From the NCBI GenBank assembly GCA_951800855.1, contig CATOLC010000022.1:1-10921 (forward strand): a stretch of 10,921 bases of DNA, in the 5' to 3' direction. This stretch comes from an uncultured Ruminococcus sp. (lineage in GTDB: Bacteria > Bacillota > Clostridia > Oscillospirales > Acutalibacteraceae). Position 1 is the stretch's first letter. Each line of letters starts with the position of its first letter. Positions 6,564 through 10,921 of the stretch are shown here, piece by piece. Below the pieces are notes generated by a model that worked only from the letters and a program-made list of their open reading frames with translations, was not told the origin of the DNA and ran no database searches. The translations under genes and the position numbers were made by a program.

Positions 6564-7097
6564 CTACCAGAGATTTTTATTAATTCTTTTTCGGCAATAA
6601 ACTAAATGTGGCATATCTATATTATTGTAACTCTTTATATATTCAAACTGAACTTTCATATTTAGCTTTTCTGCAATTCTGCGTGATGGCCAATTGTTGG
6701 GTCTGATTGTTGCAATTACTGTCTCCGAATTTAAATTTTTAAAGACATAATCCATGCTTGTTTTTGCACTCTCAGAACCATATCCCTTGCCCCAATATTT
6801 TTTATCAATAATATAGGCTATTCCAATATATTTGATACCATTAATGTCCTCGGTAAGCGGTCCAGCAGCTCCTATAAATTGATTTGTAGACTTTTCTAAA
6901 ACAGCAAAATAACTAAATCCTTCATTTTCATACCTTACAATGTTTTTATTTATCCACTCATAGATTTCTTCGTCTGTAAAGGCATGCTCCCAAGCATACA
7001 TTACTTCAATATTGTTTAATATAGGCTTTAAGTTAATAAAATCATTTTTGTTGATTTTTCTATAAACTAATCTGTCTGATTCCGTTACTAAATTCAT
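6564..7097 (-). CDS. GNAT acetyltransferase, RimJ/RimL type
   Basis: Acetyl-CoA-dependent N-acetyltransferase of the RimJ/RimL (Acetyltransf_3) type; members act on ribosomal protein N-termini, other proteins or small amines, and the substrate here is unknown. The 177-residue protein opens with ESDRLVYRKINKNDF, like the family's ETERLxLR start, followed by FIGAAGPL. The acetyl-CoA pyrophosphate-binding motif is YWGKGYGSESAKT (about 101-113), and the C-terminal part has RPNNWPSRRIAEKLNM (about 132-147), the usual N-S-Ixx-xEKLGF pattern. I chose ATG 7095-7097 because AAGGGGAT lies five bases upstream (7103-7110); the in-frame ATG at 7116-7118 has no ribosome site and adds MGLRGLL. It lies downstream of the YugP-type gene after a 178-base gap with its own possible -10 box, so it is probably a separate unit. 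Confidence 0.87.
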   Translation of the reverse strand: MNLVTESDRLVYRKINKNDFINLKPILNNIEVMYAWEHAFTDEEIYEWINKNIVRYENEGFSYFAVLEKSTNQFIGAAGPLTEDINGIKYIGIAYIIDKKYWGKGYGSESAKTSMDYVFKNLNSETVIATIRPNNWPSRRIAEKLNMKVQFEYIKSYNNIDMPHLVYCRKRINKNLW

Positions 7098-7139
7098 AAG
7101 CAATCCCCTTAAACCCATAATTAATCATTATCAACTAAT

Positions 7140-7145
7140 ATTATA
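7140..7145 (-). promoter_or_regulatory. Possible -10 box for the acetyltransferase gene
   Basis: A TATAAT on the minus strand lies about 42 bases before the chosen ATG. No convincing -35 is present 16-18 bases upstream (only an A/T-rich stretch), so this is a weak call. Confidence 0.3.
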
Positions 7146-7275
7146 CTATATTAAGATAATTTTAAAAATATTTCAAGGCAGAATTTTGCATTTCCTTTTT
7201 AATTTTCTCTAAAAACTAATTTTTTATATGTTTTAATCATAAATCTAGAAACGGGAAATTTCCATAAAAATTTCT

Positions 7276-7974
7276 TTAATTTCTTCTCCTGGAAATTGCT
7301 AAAAGTCTGATAAGTGAGAGTATCGATGTAAACGCTGCGGCAACGTAAGTAAACGCTGCTGCTTTTAATACTTTTTTCACGCCATAAAGTTCTTCATGAC
7401 TTAAAATTCCAAGTTGTTCTAGCGAATTCAGTGCTCTCCTGCTTGCATTAAATTCCACTGGAAGTGTAATAATTTCAAATAAAACTACCATACTGAAAAG
7501 TATAATTCCTATATTTACCATAAAACTATATTGAACAGGAAGTAAAAGCCCTATAAACACCAAAGGCATAGAAATTCCCGAACCAAACTGTGCTATTGGA
7601 ACCAAGGTTTGCCGTATTTTTATCGGAGTATATCCTTTAGCATTTTGCACTGCATGCCCTGCTTCATGTGCTGCCACTCCAATGGATGAAATTGAAGTTC
7701 CTGAATAAACTTCCTTTGATAAGCTTATGCTGTTATCCCTTGGGTCATAATGGTCGCTTAGTTTTCCCCTTATTTGCCCTATTGGAACATTCGAAATATC
7801 ATTTCCGGAAAGTACTCTTTCTGCTGCTTCTGCTCCAGTTAGCCCTCTTTCACAGCGAATTTTAGAATACTTATTAAATGTGTTTTGCACCTTAAAATGA
7901 GCATACATAGAAATCCCCATTGTAATTATCATATACAAAAAATAATTGTAATCATAATAATAAAATCCGTACAT
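7276..7974 (-). CDS. YugP-type membrane zinc metallopeptidase
   Basis: A 232-residue integral membrane protein of the neutral zinc metallopeptidase 2 family (B. subtilis YugP type); its substrates are not established. It has a first membrane segment at about 10-25, a cytoplasmic or extracellular domain with GLTGAEAAERVL and DHYDPRDNSISLS (74-86), then the zinc-binding helix AAHEAGHAVQ (101-110) carrying HEAGH. LPVEFNASRRAL (171-182) supplies the likely third zinc ligand, Glu174. Further hydrophobic segments lie at about 133-147, 152-170 and 205-227, followed by a basic tail SRRRN. Its ATG overlaps the fmt stop codon by one base (TAATG) and its GGGGGGAT ribosome site lies inside the end of fmt, so the two are probably translationally coupled. 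In many clostridia this gene follows fmt in the same order. Confidence 0.92.
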   Translation of the reverse strand: MYGFYYYDYNYFLYMIITMGISMYAHFKVQNTFNKYSKIRCERGLTGAEAAERVLSGNDISNVPIGQIRGKLSDHYDPRDNSISLSKEVYSGTSISSIGVAAHEAGHAVQNAKGYTPIKIRQTLVPIAQFGSGISMPLVFIGLLLPVQYSFMVNIGIILFSMVVLFEIITLPVEFNASRRALNSLEQLGILSHEELYGVKKVLKAAAFTYVAAAFTSILSLIRLLAISRRRN

Positions 7975-8903
7975 TAATTAATCCCCCCAAAAATCATACC
8001 CTTTTTTAATTTAAACCCATTTATAAATTCATCAGTTCCCATCTTTTTTTTCCCTTCCAACTGCACCTCTTTGAGCTCTATCGATGTTCCTTTGCCACAA
8101 CATACAATAAATGGAGATAAGTTTAGAATTTCTCCCGGTTTTCCATTTGTCTCTCCCGAAATTTTGGAGCGGTAAATTTTTAATTTTTTCTTTTCCACCT
8201 CAGTATATGCTATCGGCCAAGGATTTAGTCCCCTAATTAAATTATGAACCTCATTTGAAGTTTTTGTAAAATCTATTTTGGCTATCGATTTATCAAGCAT
8301 TGGTGCATAAGAAGCGCCCTCCGGTTGTTTCAGTGGTATTATCGAATCCGTTTCCAACCCTTTTATTGTTTTTATAAGAAGTTCAGCCCCTATATCAGCA
8401 AGCCTTTCAAAAAGTTCACCCGAAGTTTCATTTTCTTCTATTTTTATAGACTCCTTAAGTAGAATGTCTCCCGTATCCATCCCTTCATCCATAAGCATCG
8501 TTGTAACTCCGGTTTCCTCTTCCCCCTTTATTATGCTCCACTGGATAGGTGCAGCTCCTCGGTACTTGGGCAAAAGCGAAGCGTGCACATTTACACAACC
8601 TAGCCTAGGACATTCCAGAATCTCTTTAGGAAGTATTTTACCATACGCCACCACAACTATCAAGTCCGGAGCAAATTCTTTGAACGTCCCTTCTATCTCT
8701 GCAGTTTTCAAGCTCCTCGGCTGATAAACTTCAATCCCACATGCCTTCGCTGTAACTTTTGTTTTTGGTGGCGTTAATACCTGTTTCCTTCCGACTGGCT
8801 TATCCGGCTGAGTGAAAACAGCCCTTACTTCATATTCTTCCCTAAGTAGCCTCTTAAGCGATATATCCGCAAAATCAGGCGTACCCATAAATACAATTCG
8901 CAA
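7974..8903 (-). CDS. fmt: Methionyl-tRNA formyltransferase
   Basis: Transfers a formyl group from 10-formyltetrahydrofolate to initiator Met-tRNA in the cytoplasm. The 309-residue length is normal. The N-terminal Rossmann domain begins MRIVFMGTPDFA and shows FTQPDKPVGR (30-39) and VVVAYGKILP (83-92). The catalytic loop is NVHASLLPKYRGAAPI (105-120), with Asn105 and His107, and Asp143 in GMDTGDI completes the triad known from E. coli Fmt. The C-terminal tRNA-binding OB domain runs from about 205 and includes IRGLNPWPIAYT. The start is TTG at 8901-8903 with GAGGTGA six bases upstream; no other start precedes the essential glycine-rich strand. It overlaps the YugP-type gene by one base and follows the two deformylase-type genes, whose active member removes the group Fmt adds. 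Confidence 0.97.
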   Translation of the reverse strand: MRIVFMGTPDFADISLKRLLREEYEVRAVFTQPDKPVGRKQVLTPPKTKVTAKACGIEVYQPRSLKTAEIEGTFKEFAPDLIVVVAYGKILPKEILECPRLGCVNVHASLLPKYRGAAPIQWSIIKGEEETGVTTMLMDEGMDTGDILLKESIKIEENETSGELFERLADIGAELLIKTIKGLETDSIIPLKQPEGASYAPMLDKSIAKIDFTKTSNEVHNLIRGLNPWPIAYTEVEKKKLKIYRSKISGETNGKPGEILNLSPFIVCCGKGTSIELKEVQLEGKKKMGTDEFINGFKLKKGMIFGGIN

Positions 8904-8909
8904 AACTAA

Positions 8910-8916
8910 TCACCTC
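8910..8916 (-). promoter_or_regulatory. Ribosome binding site that sets the TTG start of fmt
   Basis: The minus strand reads GAGGTGA six bases before TTG at 8901-8903. The first residues MRIVFMGTP belong to the conserved Rossmann strand, so a later start (for example the ATG at codon 6) would remove family sequence. Confidence 0.8.
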
Positions 8917-9030
8917 AGAAATTTTAAAGTCTAGAAAAACTTTTTCAGATGCTTTTGAAAGAATTCCTATTTTTCCACCCTTAATCTTCTCAAAATATCT
9001 GTCAAATTCTCACATTTATTAAACATTTAA

Positions 9031-9483
9031 CTAATGTCCTAAAATCGAAGCAGCTTTCTCTTTAAAAAAAATTCCATTCACTTGGTCGATTTCATGGCAT
9101 AATATCCTCGCAGATAAGCCTATCCCATGTGCTTCTATTACATTCCCTACTCTGTCGTTCCCTCTTACTGTGACCTCCATTGGTCTTACTGTAACTATCC
9201 TATCTCTCGGACACGATACGCTTCTTTCCGTCTCCATCTGAACCCCTAACTGCTTTATTATTATGGGATTAATTATTTCTATCAGCCCTTCTTCCGCCTC
9301 TATTGATATAATCCTTCTAAGTATTCCAATGTGAGGACCGGCAAGTCCAAGGGCATTAGATGCACGCATAGTGTCTCTCAAATCATCCATCAATATGTTA
9401 AGTCTCTCGTCAAAATTAGTAACTTCCCTACAGGGCTTGTGTAAAATTGGATCATTTTCTAAAGATAATTTTCTTATTGCCAC
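9031..9483 (-). CDS. Peptide-deformylase-like protein lacking metal ligands (probable pseudoenzyme)
   Basis: A 150-residue member of the peptide deformylase family that is probably not an active deformylase. It aligns without gaps over about 146 residues with the intact Def at 9863-10393; a hand count gives about 69 identities in the first 140 positions. Each active-site motif is changed: GVGLAAPQ reads ALGLAGPH (44-51), EGCLS reads ERSVS (86-90) so the metal-binding Cys is Ser88, and HEIDH reads HEIDQ (130-134) so the second metal-binding His is Gln134. Thus two of three metal ligands and the conserved Gln are gone, while His130 and Glu131 remain. The C-terminus lacks about 26 residues present in the intact copy. 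The start is GTG at 9481-9483 with GAGGCGGTG upstream. The frame is open and it precedes fmt by 127 bases. It might retain ribosome or peptide binding, or be early decay after tandem duplication. Confidence 0.88.
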   Translation of the reverse strand: MAIRKLSLENDPILHKPCREVTNFDERLNILMDDLRDTMRASNALGLAGPHIGILRRIISIEAEEGLIEIINPIIIKQLGVQMETERSVSCPRDRIVTVRPMEVTVRGNDRVGNVIEAHGIGLSARILCHEIDQVNGIFFKEKAASILGH

Positions 9484-9862
9484 AATTGCACCGCCTCATT
9501 TTAATTTTCCTTTAAATCATACCTTAGTCAGCTGAATTTATATACAATATATCAGTTTTAAGCCCATAATTTATTAGTATCCTAATTAAAATTAAGAGAG
9601 CTCTTACCTATAGATTGATAAAGATAAATTTCACCTAAACTTATTTATATTTATACCAAAAAATTCGAAAAATTAGCCTTTTTTATATCTTCATCAGTAA
9701 ATTTTGAGTGGATATTTTTATAATTTTGATCTAATCTATCTTTCAGTGAGAACTCTCAAAATTAAAAGTGTTTCTGAATAAATTTTTTATTCTTCCAAAA
9801 AACATAGTCTGGCTTAAAGCTAGTTAACTATAATTCTTTAAAATCGCATTATACCTATTAAA
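9484..9862. other. 379-base AT-rich gap between the two deformylase-type genes
   Basis: No coding frame was recognised on either strand. The right part holds a terminator-like hairpin for the intact def (9797-9831). Near the left end the minus strand has TATGAT (9516-9521), a possible -10 for the defective copy, but the nearest -35-like TTGTAT is 20 bases away, which is too far for confidence. A small palindrome AGAGCTCT occurs near 9598-9605. The rest appears featureless and could be degraded sequence. Confidence 0.5.
9797..9831 (-). terminator. Probable terminator after priA-def
   Basis: On the minus strand ATAGT pairs with ACTAT across an inner GCTT/AAGC stem, with a three-base bulge and one mismatch, and the hairpin is followed by GTTTTTT. 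It begins 32 bases beyond the def stop codon. The stem is imperfect, but its position and T run fit rho-independent termination. Confidence 0.5.
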
Positions 9863-10393
9863 TCATTTCTTAAATCTATCTTTAATTTTGTTTTCAATTC
9901 TTTGGGCTATTGATTTAACACCATCTTTTATGGAACCTAACTTCCCGTCTGAAATATAAACTGCTCTCTCTAAAAAAGATATGCCGTCTAAATGGTCTAT
10001 CTCATGGCAAAAAGCTTTTGCTTTAAGATCATGCCCTTTAATTTCAAATTCTTTTCCATTTCTATCTTGAGCTTTAACCGTTACAAACTGTGGTCTGATA
10101 GTAACTGCAGTTTTCCCCGGGAACGACAAGCAACCCTCTGTGGATTTTTGTTCCCCTTTACTATCTATAATAACAGGATTAATTAGCTCTATCAAACCAT
10201 CGCCTATATCTACCACTACAACCCTTTTAAGTATTCCAACCTGTGGGGCTGCTAATCCTACTCCTTGCGCATCCCTCATGGTTTCATCCATATCATCAAG
10301 TAATTGGTGAAGTTTTTCATCAAAAACAGTTACATCCCGACATTTTTTAGTAAGTATTGGGTCACCCTCTAAAACTATATTCCTAAGTGCCAT
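9863..10393 (-). CDS. def: Peptide deformylase
   Basis: Metalloenzyme that removes the N-formyl group from nascent proteins at the ribosome exit. All three catalytic motifs are intact in the 176-residue protein: GVGLAAPQ (44-51), EGCLSFPG (86-93) with metal ligand Cys88, and CHEIDHLDG (129-137) with ligands His130 and His134 and catalytic Glu131. This is a normal-length type 1 deformylase with a basic C-terminal helix (RIENKIKDRFKK). The start is ATG at 10391-10393; GGAAGGAT lies upstream with a long spacing of about 12 bases, and no better start is open. It is 37 bases downstream of priA and probably co-transcribed with it, ending at the hairpin at 9797-9831. It is the functional partner of Fmt and the apparent parent or sister of the defective copy at 9031-9483. 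Confidence 0.97.
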   Translation of the reverse strand: MALRNIVLEGDPILTKKCRDVTVFDEKLHQLLDDMDETMRDAQGVGLAAPQVGILKRVVVVDIGDGLIELINPVIIDSKGEQKSTEGCLSFPGKTAVTIRPQFVTVKAQDRNGKEFEIKGHDLKAKAFCHEIDHLDGISFLERAVYISDGKLGSIKDGVKSIAQRIENKIKDRFKK

Positions 10394-10430
10394 ATTACAC
10401 TACCAATCCTTCCTTTTTTATAACAAGCCT

Positions 10431-10921
10431 TTACATAATAAAACTTGGATTCATATCAATAAACACATTAACATGTTTTAAACTAGCCTTTCTCTCATAT
10501 ATTAACATAATTTTTGAAATCATTCCATAAAATTTTTTTCCATTTCGGCATTTTAGCAATATTCTATACCTATAGCTCCCACAAATCTTGTTTATATTCG
10601 CCGGAGATGGCTTAAATATCCTTAAAGGAACATCTTTATATTCATTAAAGGCAATTTCTTTTAATTTTTCAAAAAATTCTCTGCTCACCTCCACTACATT
10701 TTTTTCCTTTTTCCCCGTAAATCCTATATAGCAAATATCTGAAAATGGCGGATACAACATAGCCTTCCTTATCTCAATTTCATCATTATAAAAGTCCTCA
10801 TAATCCTGCTTTGCTGCCAAACTTATCACGGGATTTTCTGGAGTGTAAGTTTGTATCACTGCTTTTCCCTCATATTTTCCCCGCCCAGAGCGTCCCACAA
10901 CCTGTGTAATCAATGAAAATG
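10431..10921 (-). CDS. priA: Primosomal protein N' (PriA helicase), C-terminal fragment cut by window edge
   Basis: PriA is the 3'-to-5' DNA helicase that restarts replication at stalled forks. About 162 C-terminal residues are present; the gene enters from the right edge, so no start is visible in the window. The fragment begins within helicase motif VI, reading FSLITQVVGRSGRG (Gln and two Arg of the Q-xx-GR-x-GR finger). It continues with VIQTYTPENPVI, a family-typical LYPPFSDICYIGFTG segment (the RYPPF region of PriA), and the C-terminal domain with IFKPSPANINKICGSYRYRI and VFIDMNPSFIM, corresponding to the usual VDVDPxxxL end. The stop codon is followed after 37 bases by def, the standard priA-def-fmt order of Firmicutes. 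Confidence 0.95.
   Translation of the reverse strand, partial: FSLITQVVGRSGRGKYEGKAVIQTYTPENPVISLAAKQDYEDFYNDEIEIRKAMLYPPFSDICYIGFTGKKEKNVVEVSREFFEKLKEIAFNEYKDVPLRIFKPSPANINKICGSYRYRILLKCRNGKKFYGMISKIMLIYERKASLKHVNVFIDMNPSFIM

Noticed and set aside
7254..7263. Perfect palindrome GGAAATTTCC just after the YugP-type gene
   Set aside because: It is ten bases with no loop and no following T run on the relevant strand. Neither an operator nor a terminator can be argued.
8928..8947. GAAAAA/TTTTTC inverted repeat upstream of fmt
   Set aside because: It is AT-only apart from its ends, with a one-base loop. It is likely chance and lies within the leader of fmt.

Overview
This 10.9 kb window is AT-rich and gene-dense, and it looks like the chromosome of a low-GC Firmicute, probably a clostridial lineage. 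The evidence is the HrcA/CIRCE-controlled hrcA-grpE-dnaK heat-shock operon, a priA-def-fmt-YugP-type metallopeptidase cluster, strong AGGAGG/GAGGTGA ribosome binding sites, sigma-A-type promoters and frequent TTG/GTG starts. No tRNA, rRNA, CRISPR array or insertion sequence was recognised. A finer placement, for example in Oscillospirales or in a host-associated lineage, would be a guess.

Layout from left to right. Positions 1-1923 hold the heat-shock operon on the minus strand: promoter, CIRCE operator, hrcA, grpE and the first 60 codons of dnaK, which runs off the left edge. Positions 2034-3861 form a small plus-strand island. It contains a 410-residue protein with an N-terminal export signal, a BspA-type leucine-rich-repeat region and a C-terminal guanylate-kinase-like P-loop domain, followed by the Holliday-junction-resolvase-like RuvX/YqgF. 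A leftward-facing terminator with no gene of its own lies between this island and the hrcA promoter. Positions 3874-6381 hold two minus-strand genes, each with its own promoter: a membrane-anchored ApbE-family protein that has lost several catalytic residues, and a UgtP/MGDG-synthase-like glycosyltransferase. Positions 6564-7097 encode a RimJ/RimL-type acetyltransferase. Positions 7276-10921 hold the translation/replication cluster on the minus strand: the 3' end of priA, an intact peptide deformylase, a second deformylase-like gene that has lost two of three metal ligands, methionyl-tRNA formyltransferase, and a YugP-type membrane zinc protease overlapping fmt by one base.

How the genes relate. 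Fmt formylates initiator Met-tRNA and Def removes the formyl group from new proteins, so they are a functional pair; the defective second Def sits between them. HrcA represses its own operon through CIRCE, and GrpE and DnaK form the chaperone machine. The most unusual items are the exported LRR plus guanylate-kinase-like fusion and two enzyme relatives (Def-like and ApbE-like) whose reading frames are intact but whose active-site residues are replaced.
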